In this document: one piece after another, positions 1 through 11,373 of the stretch
Layout of the letters: the number at the start of each line of letters is the position of its first letter
Position numbering within the stretch: position 1 is the first letter of the stretch
Assembly: GCA_964016415.1 (NCBI GenBank)
Contig: OZ024666.1
Coordinates: 1,903,310-1,967,309, forward strand
Source of the DNA: Erwinia sp.
GTDB taxonomy: Bacteria > Pseudomonadota > Gammaproteobacteria > Enterobacterales > Enterobacteriaceae
DNA length: 64,000 bases
Reading direction: 5' to 3'
Notes under the pieces: generated by a model
What the model was told of the DNA's origin: nothing
Databases searched by the model: none
Seen by the model: only the letters and a program-made list of their open reading frames with translations
Position numbers and translations under genes: made by a program

Positions 1-105
1 CGTCGGAAACGTTGCAGCCTGGCTGATGTCACCGTTTGACAGATCACATAATGCGAGGCGGGCATTGGTGCCGCCCACGTCGCCCACTAATGCATATCTG
101 GTCAT
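1..105 (-). CDS. glk: Glucokinase, N-terminal fragment (cut by window edge)
   Basis: The first 35 codons of glucokinase, which phosphorylates cytoplasmic glucose to glucose-6-phosphate with ATP. The start reads [29 protein letters not shown] is the phosphate-binding motif of the ROK/ASKHA glucokinase fold and is nearly identical to the E. coli Glk N-terminus. The ATG is at 103-105 and the rest lies off the left edge. In E. coli glk is also a short distance from mntH. The 194 bp between here and the mntH stop hold no gene I can recognise. Confidence 0.93.
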   Translation of the reverse strand, partial: MTRYALVGDVGGTNARLALCDLSNGDISQAATFPT

Positions 106-299
106 ATAAGGAATTAACTCCGCCTGAATCTTTTGCCTGACACTATAAGTCCCCCGGCATTAAATTCAATAGCACTCTCACCTGACAGCACATTTGACGA
201 CATCATCCCACAGCGCGTTTCACTAATAAAAAAAATAAACAGGATAAAAATCTCAATGAAAGATTAAAATGGAATTTATCTTTTTATTTCATGGTCTGA

Positions 300-1534
300 T
301 TATCCCAATACCATATCGACCAACAAATAAAAATTTAAAGTGATCGCGATCACAACAATCACATTTCCCGTACGCTGCATCCAGCGACGATTCACCAGAT
401 CATCCATCAACACGGGATTACCGGTAAAAGAAAGCAATGGCAACAGAGCAAGCGCAATACCAAAACTAAGCAGTACCTGGCTCATCACCAGTATTTTGGT
501 CGGTTCCAGACCAGCTAAAAAACAATAAACGACGGCAACATGGTGATCACTCGTCGCAGCAGCAATGGAATATGAAAGTGAACGAATCCCTGCATTACCA
601 CTTGTCCTGCCAGTGTGCCGACAACGGTTGAGGAGAGTCCTGCTGCCAGTAAACTCAGTCCAAAAACGATAGCAGCACCGCGTCCAAGTAACGGGTCTAA
701 GGTCAGATATGCTTTTTCTAACTCTGCGATACCCGAGTGTCCGCTGAAATGAAAAGCCGCCGCTGCGGTTGCCATCATCGCCAGATTCACAAAACCTGCG
801 ATTGTCATTGCTACGGCAACGTCTACTTTCGTTGAACGATAACGCTCCTGCCGGGTCCCTTGTTGTAAAGACTGTGTAAGCGATGAGTGTAAATAAATGA
901 CATGGGGCATAATCGTCGCCCCCAGTACACCAGCCGCCAGCAAAACCGCATCAGAGGTGGCTAATGCAGGGACAGCCATCCCCTGCAGTAACGCCACAAT
1001 ATCAGGCTGTGAGAAGAAAAGTTCGATGATATAAGCTGCGGCGACAAACAGTAACAATCCGCCAATCAGCCACTCCAGCGGTTTTTGTCCCCGATTCTGC
1101 AGCATCAGTATCAAAAATGTCGCCACACCGGTTAGCATCGCACCCTGCAGCAGGCTGACACCAAAAATCAATTTAAAACCAATCGCGGCACCAATAAATT
1201 CAGCAAGATCGGTCGCCATAGCAATAATCTCTGCCTGAACCCAGTAAAACCAGACGGCGGGACGCGGATAGGTGTCGCGGATGTGCTCCGCCAGATTTTT
1301 TCCGGTGGCAATACCAAGTTTAGCCGAAAGCAATTGAATAAACATGGCCATAATATTAGCCCATACAACTACCCACAACAGGGTGTAACCATAAGAAGCC
1401 CCCGCCTGAATATTCGTCGCGAAATTTCCAGGATCGATATACCCGATAGCGGCAATGAACGCTGGCCCGATTAACGCAAATTTAATTTTGCGCTTACCAG
1501 AACGTTCAACCGAACTGGTTGTTGATTTTTGCAT
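300..1534 (-). pseudogene. mntH: Mn(II)/H+ symporter MntH (NRAMP), frameshifted near the C-terminus
   Basis: NRAMP-family proton-coupled Mn2+ importer of the inner membrane. The first 339 codons (to 515) carry the signature [12 protein letters not shown] in the first membrane helix and [10 protein letters not shown] in helix 6, both metal-binding helices. Reading then stops at TAG (515-517) after [10 protein letters not shown]. The C-terminal part, starting [14 protein letters not shown] and ending at 300, continues in another frame and matches the E. coli C-terminus. One extra A in the A6 run at 517-522 would restore [15 protein letters not shown] and a full-length protein of about 411 residues. 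Without it roughly 70 residues, about two helices, are lost. The ATG at 1534 has a good ribosome site (AGGG). A MntR-type operator is conserved upstream. A sequencing error cannot be excluded. Confidence 0.9.
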
Positions 1535-1576
1535 GCTATCACCCTGATGCGACGGTATTTTGCCAGTGTATTTTAA

Positions 1577-1594
1577 CCATGATGAGTATCATGG
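1577..1594. promoter_or_regulatory. 7-bp dyad upstream of mntH
   Basis: CCATGAT-GAGT-ATCATGG, a perfect 7-bp inverted repeat with a 4-bp spacer, 43 bp upstream of the mntH ATG. It lies between the gene and the MntR-like box. E. coli mntH is known to be controlled by Fur as well as MntR, so a Fur site is one possibility, but the match to the Fur consensus is partial. Confidence 0.4.
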
Positions 1595-1621
1595 CCTGTA
1601 TTGGCCCTGTTTTCACCAGTT

Positions 1622-1644
1622 AAAAATAGCAAAGGCTATACTTT
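1622..1644. promoter_or_regulatory. MntR-type operator of mntH
   Basis: The palindromic core ATAGCAAAGGCTAT is flanked by A/T-rich arms and sits about 90 bp upstream of mntH. It matches the core of the E. coli mntH MntR operator as I remember it. Manganese-loaded MntR would repress the transporter here. The rest of the 389-bp mntH-nupC divergent region (1535-1923) shows no gene. Confidence 0.7.
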
Positions 1645-1923
1645 TCGGCAAAAAATACACAATATCCCCCTGCCTGAATCAAATGATGTTGCTCTGTCGG
1701 TAAAAGGAAAAAGTGATAATGTAAAGAAAGTCTCGTTTTCACACCTTTTGTTACATAGAATAGCCGGGTAACGTCTCTGTTCCCGCTGATATACGCAGCT
1801 AATTGCTGTTTTTGACAGCTGACGAAGATCTGCCGCTTAACGTCACTGCGAAATCTGACTTCATCCATACCCCGTCTGGCATGAAGGGGAACATCCAGCT
1901 TAGTTATTAATCCCGGAGTTTTT

Positions 1924-3111
1924 ATGTCCCGTACATTGCATTTTTTCCTGGCACTGGCCGTTGTTGTTTTGCTGGCCTTGCTGGTCAATCGTGATCGCAA
2001 AAATATACGTATTCGTTACATTATCCAATTACTGGTGATTGAGATATTGCTCGCCTGGTATCTGCTGAATTCAGCCAGTGGCGAAGTAATGGTCAAAGGG
2101 TTTGCCGGGTTATTTGACAAATTACTCTCTTATGCCAAACAGGGAACTAATTTCGTCTTCGGCGGTATGAATGATAACGGACTGGCTTTTTTCTGGCTAA
2201 ACGTACTTTGCCCTATCGTATTTATCTCTGCTCTGATAGGTATTCTGCAACATTTACGAATACTTCCCGTCGTCATACGTCTGATTGGTACGGTGTTATC
2301 GAAGATTAACGGCATGGGAAAACTCGAATCATTCAATGCCGTGAGCTCGCTCATTTTGGGACAATCAGAAAACTTCATCGCTTACAAAGATATACTGGGC
2401 AGAATGTCTCCCCGTCGCATCTACACCTTATCTGCAACAGCGATGTCGACGGTATCGATGTCGATCGTCGGTGCGTATATGACAATGATTCCGGCCAAAT
2501 ACGTTGTCGCCGCTTTAGTACTGAATATGTTCAGCACCTTTATCGTCCTGTCGCTGATCAACCCCTACCGTCCTGATGAAGAGGATGACGTCACATTCAG
2601 CGTGCCACATAAAGGTCAAAGTTTCTTTGAAATGTTGGGGGAATATATTCTTGCCGGTTTCCGGGTGGCAGTGATTGTGGCGGCAATGCTGATTGGTTTT
2701 ATCGCCATCATCGCCGGCGTTAACGCCCTGTTCGATGCTTTGTTCGGTATCTCATTCCAGGGCGTGCTTGGCTATATTTTCTATCCATTCGCCTGGGTGA
2801 TGGGCATCCCGTCTGCAGATGTACTCCAGGTCAGCACAATCATGGCTACCAAACTGGTATCCAACGAATTCGTCGCCATGATGGATTTGCAAAAAATTGC
2901 CAGCACTCTCTCACCAAGAGCAGAAGGTATGCTCTCCGTCTTTTTGGTTTCATTCGCTAACTTCTCTTCCATCGGTATTGTGGCTGGTGGTGTGAAAGGA
3001 TTGAATGAAGAGCAAGGTAACGTCGTCTCACGTTTTGGTCTCAAACTTCTCTATGGTTCTACTCTGGTCAGTATTCTCTCTGCTTCAATAACTGGCTTAG
3101 TGCTAATGTAA
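1924..3111 (+). CDS. nupC: Nucleoside:H+ symporter NupC
   Basis: Concentrative nucleoside transporter (CNT family) of the inner membrane, importing pyrimidine nucleosides and adenosine with protons. It is 395 residues; E. coli NupC is 400. Visible are N-terminal hydrophobic helices, the CNT motif around residues 140-155 ([11 protein letters not shown]) and the motif [11 protein letters not shown] near residue 316, which supply substrate-binding residues in the family. A GGAG ribosome site lies 6 bases before the ATG. Divergent from mntH, as in E. coli. No convincing CRP or CytR sites were picked out upstream. Confidence 0.96.
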   Translation: MSRTLHFFLALAVVVLLALLVNRDRKNIRIRYIIQLLVIEILLAWYLLNSASGEVMVKGFAGLFDKLLSYAKQGTNFVFGGMNDNGLAFFWLNVLCPIVFISALIGILQHLRILPVVIRLIGTVLSKINGMGKLESFNAVSSLILGQSENFIAYKDILGRMSPRRIYTLSATAMSTVSMSIVGAYMTMIPAKYVVAALVLNMFSTFIVLSLINPYRPDEEDDVTFSVPHKGQSFFEMLGEYILAGFRVAVIVAAMLIGFIAIIAGVNALFDALFGISFQGVLGYIFYPFAWVMGIPSADVLQVSTIMATKLVSNEFVAMMDLQKIASTLSPRAEGMLSVFLVSFANFSSIGIVAGGVKGLNEEQGNVVSRFGLKLLYGSTLVSILSASITGLVLM

Positions 3112-3248
3112 ACCGCAGCCATATATCGGGTTGCTCATTGCCCGGTATAACTGTTACTAGCTCGGTTTTTGCTGCAGAATGCAGTTAATCGGGTAAACAG
3201 GAAGATGACAAAAAAATAACAGATGTGAAAAGAGAGATGATAAAGAGA

Positions 3249-3324
<76 letters not shown>

Positions 3325-3365
3325 ACAAAAAATGTTATTCAGACCAAATCAAGCTGGAGATGATT

Positions 3366-3441
<76 letters not shown>

Positions 3442-3472
3442 ACGGAATAACAGTGTCATCGTGACGGGGGGG

Positions 3473-3501
3473 ATAATATGAAACCGGACTGGCGCTGTCA
3501 A
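3473..3501 (-). promoter_or_regulatory. Sigma-70 promoter of the tRNA-Ala pair
   Basis: On the minus strand: TTGACA (3496-3501), a 17-bp spacer, TATTAT (3473-3478), then a C-rich run before the tRNA. Near-consensus boxes with a GC-rich discriminator are typical of stringently controlled stable-RNA promoters. It lies about 30 bp upstream of the first tRNA. Confidence 0.8.
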
Positions 3502-3761
3502 TGCCATTTTCAACATGCCGGGTTAATCGCTGAAAAAGACGTCAATCCGCACAAATAGGAATCACCTGCCGATTTATAAGCGTTAATTTTTTGTACAGCT
3601 GAAAAATGCCACCTGAAATAATCCTTTCGTAATAATTAAAAAGCATTATAAAACTTTTTGTTACGCTTAGTTATACCCTGTCTTATTCATTTACATCCTT
3701 ACTTTTTCACTTTTTTAGAATTTTTAATGCTATTTTCTGTTACGTAATGATTTTGTGTTAG

Positions 3762-3789
3762 TTGTTAACAGTACAATTTGCTGTAATAT
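3762..3789 (+). promoter_or_regulatory. Candidate promoter of yfeC
   Basis: TTGTTA (3762-3767), a 16-bp spacer and TAATAT (3784-3789), about 35 bp before the yfeC ATG. The stretch 3502-3761 is AT-rich with no gene or repeat that I can see. Confidence 0.4.
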
Positions 3790-3824
3790 GGATGTGTTAC
3801 ATACTTTCATATTAGGACTTCAGC

Positions 3825-4187
3825 ATGAAAAAGGAATGGTTAACGCCAGAAGAACTGGCGCAGGTGACGGGTTTCAGTCGGCAGACAATCAATAAGTGGG
3901 TTAAGAAAGAGCAGTGGACGACGGCACCCAAACCAGGCGTTCAGGGCGGAAAAGCACGCATGATTCATCTGGATGAGCGTGTAAAAAGTTTTCTCAAATC
4001 AACACGACATGCTAATGAGTCCAGTGCTACCTGCCGTATTACACATAATTCGCTCCCCGGATTATTGATGACCTCGTTACAACAAATGAACGCAGAAGAG
4101 CAGGAACAGCTGTATGCCCTGTTGCTGCGCGAAGGAATTCAGGGATTACTGAGTCGTCTGGAGATCGGTAAAGGAGAGGGTGTCTAG
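3825..4187 (+). CDS. yfeC: YfeC-like DNA-binding protein
   Basis: 120 residues. The N-terminus KEWLTPEELAQVTGFSRQTI followed by KWV reads as a winged helix-turn-helix of the type found in phage Mu repressor-like/YfeC proteins, with a basic QGGKARMI segment after it. The C-terminal 40 residues (MNAEEQEQLYALLLREGIQG) look helical and may oligomerise. The position between the tRNA-Ala pair and gltX is that of E. coli yfeC. The paralogue yfeD that follows in E. coli is absent. Its DNA target and role are not known to me. Confidence 0.85.
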   Translation: MKKEWLTPEELAQVTGFSRQTINKWVKKEQWTTAPKPGVQGGKARMIHLDERVKSFLKSTRHANESSATCRITHNSLPGLLMTSLQQMNAEEQEQLYALLLREGIQGLLSRLEIGKGEGV

Positions 4188-4227
4188 GCGTTGACAATAG
4201 TGCCCCTTTTCAGGGGCAATATTATGA

Positions 4228-5652
4228 TTAGCTACCGCTGATGGCAGATTCGCGTTGTGAGATATACGCAAGTGCCTGATCAATTCGCTGCAGACTACGC
4301 TGCTTCCCGATTGCCTGAAGTGTGACATCCAGTGCTGGCGACTGACCCGCGCCGGTCACAGCAACACGCAGAGGCATTCCAACCTTACCCATCCCTACCT
4401 GCAACTCATCAGCAGTAGCCTGAATCGCCGCATGAATAGCATCAGCTTGCCATTCATTCAGTGCACTAAGCTTCTCAAGCACATTTTCCAAAGGCGCTCT
4501 GGCGACACCCCGCAGATGCTTTTTAGCCGCATCTGCATCGAATTCAGTAAAATCTTCATAAAAATAGCGGCAGGATTGCGCCATCTCTTTCAGCGTTTTA
4601 CAACGTTCGCCAAGTAATGTAACGATGTTACACAGCTGTGGCCCGTTGGTGGTATCAATCCCCAGGAAATCAATATGCCACTGCAGATGGGTCGCAACAT
4701 ATTCTGCAGGCAGCGTTGTAATATAATGATGATTCAGCCATAACAATTTATCTGTGTTGAATGCACTGGCGGATTTGCTGACCTGATGCAGATCGAACAA
4801 TGCTTTCATCTCTTCGAGTGTAAAAATCTCCTGGTCACCATGTGACCAGCCTAGCCGGACCAGGTAATTGAGCACGGCTTCCGGCAGGTAACCATCATCA
4901 CGATATTGCATTACCCCGACCGCGCCATGCCGCTTGGAAAGTTTTTTACCATCGTCAGCAAGAATCATCGAAACATGGGCATATACCGGAACTTCAGCAC
5001 CGATGGCTTTGAGGATATTGATTTGTCGTGGCGTGTTATTGATATGATCTTCACCACGAATCACGTGGGTGATTTCCATATCCCAGTCATCGATCACTAC
5101 ACAGAAATTATAGGTTGGTGAACCATCTGTACGACGAATAATCAGATCATCCAGTTCTTGATTGCTGAACTCTATTGGTCCGCGAATCTGGTCGTCGAAC
5201 ACTACTGAGCCTTGCTGAGGATTGCGGAAACGCACAACGCAGGGCGCGTTTTTCTCATGCTCTTCATGACTATCACGACAACGTCCATCGTAACGAGGCT
5301 TTTCATTATTAGCCATTTGCGTATCACGTAATGCATCAAGACGCTCTTTCGAGCAGTAACATTTATATGCCGTTCCGGCGGCCAGCATCTCATCAATCAC
5401 GGCATTATAGCGATCGAATCTTTTCGTCTGATAATAGGGGCCTTCATCCCAGTCAAGTCCTAACCAGTTCATTCCCTCCATAATGGCATCGATCGCAGAT
5501 TGTGTTGAACGTTCCAGATCTGTATCTTCGATACGCAATACAAACTCACCGGCATTTTTTCGGGCAAACAGCCAGGAGTAGAGGGCAGTACGGGCACCGC
5601 CAACGTGTAGATAACCCGTAGGGCTGGGAGCAAAACGTGTTTTGATTTTCAT
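4228..5652 (-). CDS. gltX: Glutamyl-tRNA synthetase
   Basis: Class I aminoacyl-tRNA synthetase that charges tRNA-Glu in the cytoplasm. 474 residues (E. coli 471). The HIGH-type signature is in [20 protein letters not shown] at residues 7-26, a zinc-site region with CYCSKE and RCRDSHEE lies near residues 98-130, and KLSKRHG (the KMSKS motif) is near residue 240. The last third is the helical anticodon-binding domain. Convergent with yfeC and divergent from the tRNA-Val/Lys operon. The 302 bp from its start to the first tRNA contain the tRNA promoter. Confidence 0.97.
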   Translation of the reverse strand: MKIKTRFAPSPTGYLHVGGARTALYSWLFARKNAGEFVLRIEDTDLERSTQSAIDAIMEGMNWLGLDWDEGPYYQTKRFDRYNAVIDEMLAAGTAYKCYCSKERLDALRDTQMANNEKPRYDGRCRDSHEEHEKNAPCVVRFRNPQQGSVVFDDQIRGPIEFSNQELDDLIIRRTDGSPTYNFCVVIDDWDMEITHVIRGEDHINNTPRQINILKAIGAEVPVYAHVSMILADDGKKLSKRHGAVGVMQYRDDGYLPEAVLNYLVRLGWSHGDQEIFTLEEMKALFDLHQVSKSASAFNTDKLLWLNHHYITTLPAEYVATHLQWHIDFLGIDTTNGPQLCNIVTLLGERCKTLKEMAQSCRYFYEDFTEFDADAAKKHLRGVARAPLENVLEKLSALNEWQADAIHAAIQATADELQVGMGKVGMPLRVAVTGAGQSPALDVTLQAIGKQRSLQRIDQALAYISQRESAISGS

Positions 5653-5909
5653 GAATTACGGCCTTTTTCATCCGAAAAAAAGTGGCTAATAGCGGGAAAA
5701 CCCCATTGAGACGATCAATTTTTGGGGGTAACCAATGCATGTGGATACCAATCCCCCCCTATTCTATCATCTGCGTCTGAATCCTCAACGCCATTCCGGT
5801 TTCTGATGACACCGACATTTAACCTGCTGGTTTTCTGACCGTTCGCATGCTGGATTGACCGGATACTGATTAATTTTAAGACAAACAGTGAGTTTCGTTT
5901 TAAAAAGCG

Positions 5910-5937
5910 TTGACTCACTGGCGGCGATCCCTATAAT
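5910..5937 (+). promoter_or_regulatory. Promoter of the tRNA-Val/Lys operon
   Basis: TTGACT (5910-5915), a 16-bp spacer and perfect TATAAT (5932-5937), followed by the discriminator GCGACTCC. The first tRNA begins 18 bp after the -10 box. Strong boxes plus a GC-rich discriminator fit a stringently regulated tRNA promoter. Confidence 0.85.
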
Positions 5938-5954
5938 GCGACTCCACAAAGCGG

Positions 5955-6030
5955 GGGTGATTAGCTCAGTTGGTAGAGCATCTCCTTTACACGGAGGGGG
6001 TCGGCGGTTCGAGCCCGTCATCACCCACCA
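5955..6030 (+). tRNA. valU: tRNA-Val (TAC)
   Basis: 76-nt tRNA, anticodon loop TTTACAC (anticodon TAC), encoded CCA. First of three identical Val copies. The cluster corresponds to valU-valX-valY-lysV in E. coli, next to gltX; the symbol is by position. Confidence 0.96.
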
Positions 6031-6069
6031 TAATTGGTGCCCGCTTAGAACAAGATTCGCATTCTGTAT

Positions 6070-6145
6070 GGGTGATTAGCTCAGTTGGTAGAGCATCTCC
6101 TTTACACGGAGGGGGTCGGCGGTTCGAGCCCGTCATCACCCACCA
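6070..6145 (+). tRNA. valX: tRNA-Val (TAC)
   Basis: Second identical 76-nt tRNA-Val(TAC) with encoded CCA, separated by a 39-bp spacer from the first. Confidence 0.96.
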
Positions 6146-6179
6146 TACCGGATGGTTGTCTTGTTTTGTGTAATTAAGT

Positions 6180-6255
6180 GGGTGATTAGCTCAGTTGGTA
6201 GAGCATCTCCTTTACACGGAGGGGGTCGGCGGTTCGAGCCCGTCATCACCCACCA
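6180..6255 (+). tRNA. valY: tRNA-Val (TAC)
   Basis: Third identical 76-nt tRNA-Val(TAC) with encoded CCA, followed after only 4 bp by tRNA-Lys. Confidence 0.96.
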
Positions 6256-6259
6256 CTTT

Positions 6260-6335
6260 GGGTCGTTAGCTCAGTTGGTAGAGCAGTTGACTTTTAATCA
6301 ATTGGTCGCAGGTTCGAATCCTGCACGACCCACCA
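6260..6335 (+). tRNA. lysV: tRNA-Lys (TTT)
   Basis: 76-nt tRNA beginning GGGTCGTTAGCTCAGTTGG. The anticodon loop CTTTTAA gives anticodon TTT, and CCA is encoded. Last tRNA of the operon. Confidence 0.96.
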
Positions 6336-6372
6336 TTTCTTCTTTTGTGATAATCCACTTATCATAAAAAGG

Positions 6373-6412
6373 TAAAAACTATATCACTGTTATCAGGATA
6401 TGGTTTTTATTC
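6373..6412 (+). terminator. Candidate terminator of the tRNA operon
   Basis: AT-rich stem: AAAACTATATC pairs with GATATGGTTTT around a short loop and runs into GTTTTTATT, about 40 bp after tRNA-Lys. Weak by GC content. The rest of 6413-6727 shows no gene. Confidence 0.45.
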
Positions 6413-6727
6413 GTCAGTGTTTTTTCATCGCTATGCTGCATCCCTGATATCTACTCATCAGCTTAATATACATTGTCATGTGCACACAGCCACGCTACCC
6501 TACGATTATTAGCTTCGGCTATTCAGCCATCTTTCCCGGGTAACTTTTCTACCTCAGTTGCTCAAAACATCATCTCTATTGCACAGTTATTCTTATGTTA
6601 TCGCCTTCTTTTGTCAGTTTAACGAGATAAAAACTCTTTAGTGTGCATTTAACACAACAAGATAAAATCAATTTCATGAATAAAATAATATTTCATTCTG
6701 TTATTGATGTTTTCATCCCGTTACCAC

Positions 6728-6754
6728 TAATTGTTTATTTACACGAGTCGATAA
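6728..6754 (+). promoter_or_regulatory. Candidate sigma-28 (FliA) promoter
   Basis: TAAT (6728-6731), exactly 15 bp, then GTCGATAA (6747-6754). This matches 10 of 12 positions of the flagellar sigma-28 consensus TAAA-N15-GCCGATAA. The predicted start is about 22 bp before the FlxA-like ATG. Confidence 0.65.
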
Positions 6755-6784
6755 CGGTTGTGGGTACTTACACAGGAGAGAATC

Positions 6785-7153
6785 ATGACGACCCTCGGTA
6801 TCAGTTCTGCCTCCGGAAGCTCTGGAGCAAACAGTAGTCCCGTTTCACAAGTTGACAGCCTGAACCAGCAAATTCTTCATCTGGAAAATAAACTGAAGAG
6901 TCTAGGACAGGATGATACATTAACCACTCATCAGAAAAGTGAACAGCAGCAGGTAATTCAGGCTCAAATAGAGATGATCCTGGCTCAAATTGCTCAGCTA
7001 CAACACCAACAAGCTGCCAAAGCACAGGAAAAAGTTATGCAGGAAAAAGAGTCTGCCAATCCTCACAGCATCAAAGCAGATGGCGTCAACCGTCCTACGG
7101 TGACCAATTCGCTGGATATTTATATTTATAACGGCGGGTTCTTTTCACGCTGA
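6785..7153 (+). CDS. FlxA-like coiled-coil protein
   Basis: 122 residues starting MTTLGISSASGSSGAN. Ser/Gly-rich residues 1-25 are followed by a Gln-rich coiled coil (residues about 27-90; LNQQILHLENKLKSL and further QQQ/AQI repeats). This layout is that of the FlxA-like family, whose E. coli member is a FliA-dependent gene of unknown function. The start was chosen because AGGAG lies 7 bases before this ATG; longer in-frame starts have none. No signal peptide or membrane segment. The upstream sigma-28-type promoter supports expression with the flagellar regulon. Convergent with yfeR. Confidence 0.75.
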   Translation: MTTLGISSASGSSGANSSPVSQVDSLNQQILHLENKLKSLGQDDTLTTHQKSEQQQVIQAQIEMILAQIAQLQHQQAAKAQEKVMQEKESANPHSIKADGVNRPTVTNSLDIYIYNGGFFSR

Positions 7154-8047
7154 CGCGTCAGTAGCCTAGCCTGCTGACGCACCTCCTGCCAGATCACTTC
7201 CGCTGCTGGCGTCAGCGAACGATTTTTTCGTTTAATCAGCATTACCTGACGGGTAATTTCCGGCACCATCCGTCTAATCACCAAATAAGCGCCTGCAGGT
7301 AAAGGCAGCGCTAGTGCAGGTAAGATACTGATGCCAATTCCTGCTTCTACCATCGGATAGAGTGTGACAGGATGACCGATCTCCTGGACAATCGTGGCTT
7401 CCACCTGTTGGTGATGGAGCGCCTCGTCTATCAGTACCCTGCTACCAGAGGCATAATCCTGCAAAACCAGCGAGCGTCCGGTCAATTGCTGCCATGATAC
7501 TACTGATAATCTGGCGAGTGGGTCATCCTGACGGCACAGCAGTAAAAATGGTTCTTCCAGGATCGGCTCACTGGTCAGATCATCTGCCGCCAACGGTCCT
7601 ATTACGATCCCAAAATCAACTTCGGCATTGCGTACACTCTGTAATACCCATTGCTGCGGGCGGTCACTCAGCATCACTCTGATTTCAGGGGGAGTGTCGT
7701 TGTGCGGCGGCAAGACACTGTGGCATAAGATGTGCTGAGACTGTTTGGCTGGCGGCGAGGCGCACCGTACCGCTGCGCTGCTGTCCGTAGTGTCTGATAT
7801 CCTGCAATGTAAGCGTCAAATCGTCTAATAACCGTTCGAGTCGGCTGGCCAGTTGTTTACCTGCCTCCGTTAAGATCACTTCGCGTGTGGTGTGGTCAAG
7901 AAGCCTGACACCTACTTCACTTTCCAGCTCTTTGATACTGAGGCTGATTGCTGACTGACTGAGGCCTATTTTTTGCCCGGCCAGACCAAATCCCCCTTCC
8001 TTAGCGACAGCAACAAATACCCTCAATTGACGTAATGTATAATTCAT
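7126..8047 (-). pseudogene. yfeR: LysR-type regulator YfeR, frameshifted
   Basis: LysR-family transcription regulator. The first frame (start 8047) holds the winged helix-turn-helix ([20 protein letters not shown]) and stops after AAAQRHSP. The remainder, from DRPQQWVLQS to 7126, carries the co-inducer domain (LQDYASGSR, GISILPALALPLP) and aligns with E. coli YfeR. Removing one base from the G5 run at 7688-7692 joins the parts as QRHSPEIRVML, which aligns without gaps, so the lesion is a +1 insertion. On the coding strand the break reads TCC CCC TGA, and CCC-TGA can promote +1 ribosomal frameshifting. Divergent from yfeH, its usual neighbour. The 3' end overlaps the end of the convergent FlxA-like gene by 28 bp. 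Confidence 0.88.
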
Positions 8048-8143
8048 TTATTTATTTCATATATCAATCTAATAAATTAATTTTATTTCTAAACAATCTC
8101 ACTGCACAATAGCAATCTCTTTTCTTTACTGAATTAACTCATT

Positions 8144-9166
8144 ATGCGTTTTTTACGACTTGACCCTCTGATGATAAAACTGATCATCACCGTCCTGCTG
8201 GCCTCTTTTATTCCTGCCAGGGGCCATTTTGTGGCGATCTTTGAATGGATTACTACTGCAGCCATCGCTCTGTTGTTCTTCATGCATGGCGCTAAATTGT
8301 CACGCGAAAAAATTATTGCTGGTGGTAGTCACTGGCGTCTGCACCTGTGGGTCATGTACAGTACTTTTGTGCTGTTTCCCTTGGTAGGATTGTTGTTTGT
8401 CTGGTGGCATCCTTTGCCCGTCAGTCGAGAAATTTATACCGGTTTTCTCTATCTCTGTATCCTCCCTGCCACGGTACAATCAGCCATAGCACTTACTTCA
8501 CTAGCCGGAGGCAATGTTGCTGCCGCTGTATGCAGCGCCTCTGCCTCAAGCCTGCTTGGTGTGTTTATCTCGCCACTGCTGGTGGGGCTGGTGATGGGTA
8601 TCCATAGTGACAGCCCGGGTGGCAGTTTGGCTCAGGTGGGGCAAATCATGCTGCAGTTGCTGGTCCCCTTCATTGCCGGACATCTCTCCCGACGCTGGTT
8701 AGCCGGCTGGGTTGAAAAACACCGTGGCCTGATCGCCAAAACCGATCAGGCCTCTATTCTTCTGGTAATTTATTCAGCGTTTAGTGAAGCCGTTGTCAAT
8801 GGAATCTGGCACCGTGTGGGTGTGAGTACACTGCTCTACATTGTCGCGGGTAGTTTGGGCATTCTGATTGTGATACTGCTAATCAACCTGCTGGCAGCGC
8901 GCCTGTTTCGTTTCAATCGTGCCGATGAAATAACCATTCTGTTTTGTGGCTCAAAAAAGAGCCTGGCCAATGGTGTACCGATGGCAAATATTTTATTTTC
9001 GTCATCCACCGTCGGTATTATCGTGCTACCGCTGATGATTTTTCACCAGGTACAATTGATGGTCTGTTCTTTTCTCGCCCAGCGTTATAAAAAAGCAGGT
9101 GAGAGAGCAGAAAAACGCGACGAAACAGAAAAGAAAACTACAGAAGCAGCTGCGAGTAAACCGTGA
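8144..9166 (+). CDS. yfeH: YfeH, bile acid:sodium symporter family
   Basis: 340-residue integral membrane protein of the SBF-like/BASS family with about 9-10 hydrophobic segments (for example GVFISPLLVGLVMG and LLVPFIAGHLSRRW). The conserved family motif FCGSKKSLANGVPMAN is near residues 265-280, and the tail is hydrophilic and lysine-rich. The family moves organic anions with Na+; the substrate of YfeH is unknown. Divergent from yfeR with a 96-bp AT-rich gap, so the regulator probably acts there. Confidence 0.88.
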   Translation: MRFLRLDPLMIKLIITVLLASFIPARGHFVAIFEWITTAAIALLFFMHGAKLSREKIIAGGSHWRLHLWVMYSTFVLFPLVGLLFVWWHPLPVSREIYTGFLYLCILPATVQSAIALTSLAGGNVAAAVCSASASSLLGVFISPLLVGLVMGIHSDSPGGSLAQVGQIMLQLLVPFIAGHLSRRWLAGWVEKHRGLIAKTDQASILLVIYSAFSEAVVNGIWHRVGVSTLLYIVAGSLGILIVILLINLLAARLFRFNRADEITILFCGSKKSLANGVPMANILFSSSTVGIIVLPLMIFHQVQLMVCSFLAQRYKKAGERAEKRDETEKKTTEAAASKP

Positions 9167-9176
9167 TGAACCAGGT

Positions 9177-9199
9177 GGCCGGGAACGTTTTTCCCGGCC
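9177..9199. terminator. GC-rich hairpin after yfeH
   Basis: GGCCGGGAA and TTCCCGGCC form a 9-bp stem with a 5-base loop, 10 bp after the yfeH stop. There is no T tract on the plus strand, so termination is possible but not certain. Confidence 0.5.
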
Positions 9200-9201
9200 A
9201 G

Positions 9202-9237
9202 GCAGGTCACAGACTCAGGGGGTAGTCTGTGACCTGC
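9202..9237. repeat. Perfect 14-bp stem inverted repeat
   Basis: GCAGGTCACAGACT (9202-9215) and its exact complement AGTCTGTGACCTGC (9224-9237) around an 8-base loop, between the convergent yfeH and ligA. It is stronger than a typical terminator stem and lacks an adjacent T run. It could end both transcripts or protect the 3' end of the mRNA. Confidence 0.7.
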
Positions 9238-9276
9238 AGATGCTTTCGTTTTTATGATGTAAAGAGGTTATCCTCG

Positions 9277-11340
<2,064 letters not shown>

Positions 11341-11373
11341 TTGTTAATAGTGACCTTAACCCACGTTCAGTGT

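Noticed and set aside
1620..2000. 126-codon minus-strand ORF across the mntH-nupC divergent region
   Set aside because: Overlaps the nupC start and the MntR operator and has no family features.
5955..6255. Three regularly spaced 76-bp direct repeats, superficially CRISPR-like
   Set aside because: They are complete tRNA-Val genes with cloverleaf, anticodon TAC and CCA; spacers are 39 and 34 bp and unrelated to spacers of an array.
6643..6837. 64-codon ORF upstream of the FlxA-like gene
   Set aside because: Overlaps the sigma-28-type promoter and the FlxA-like start in another frame; no protein features.
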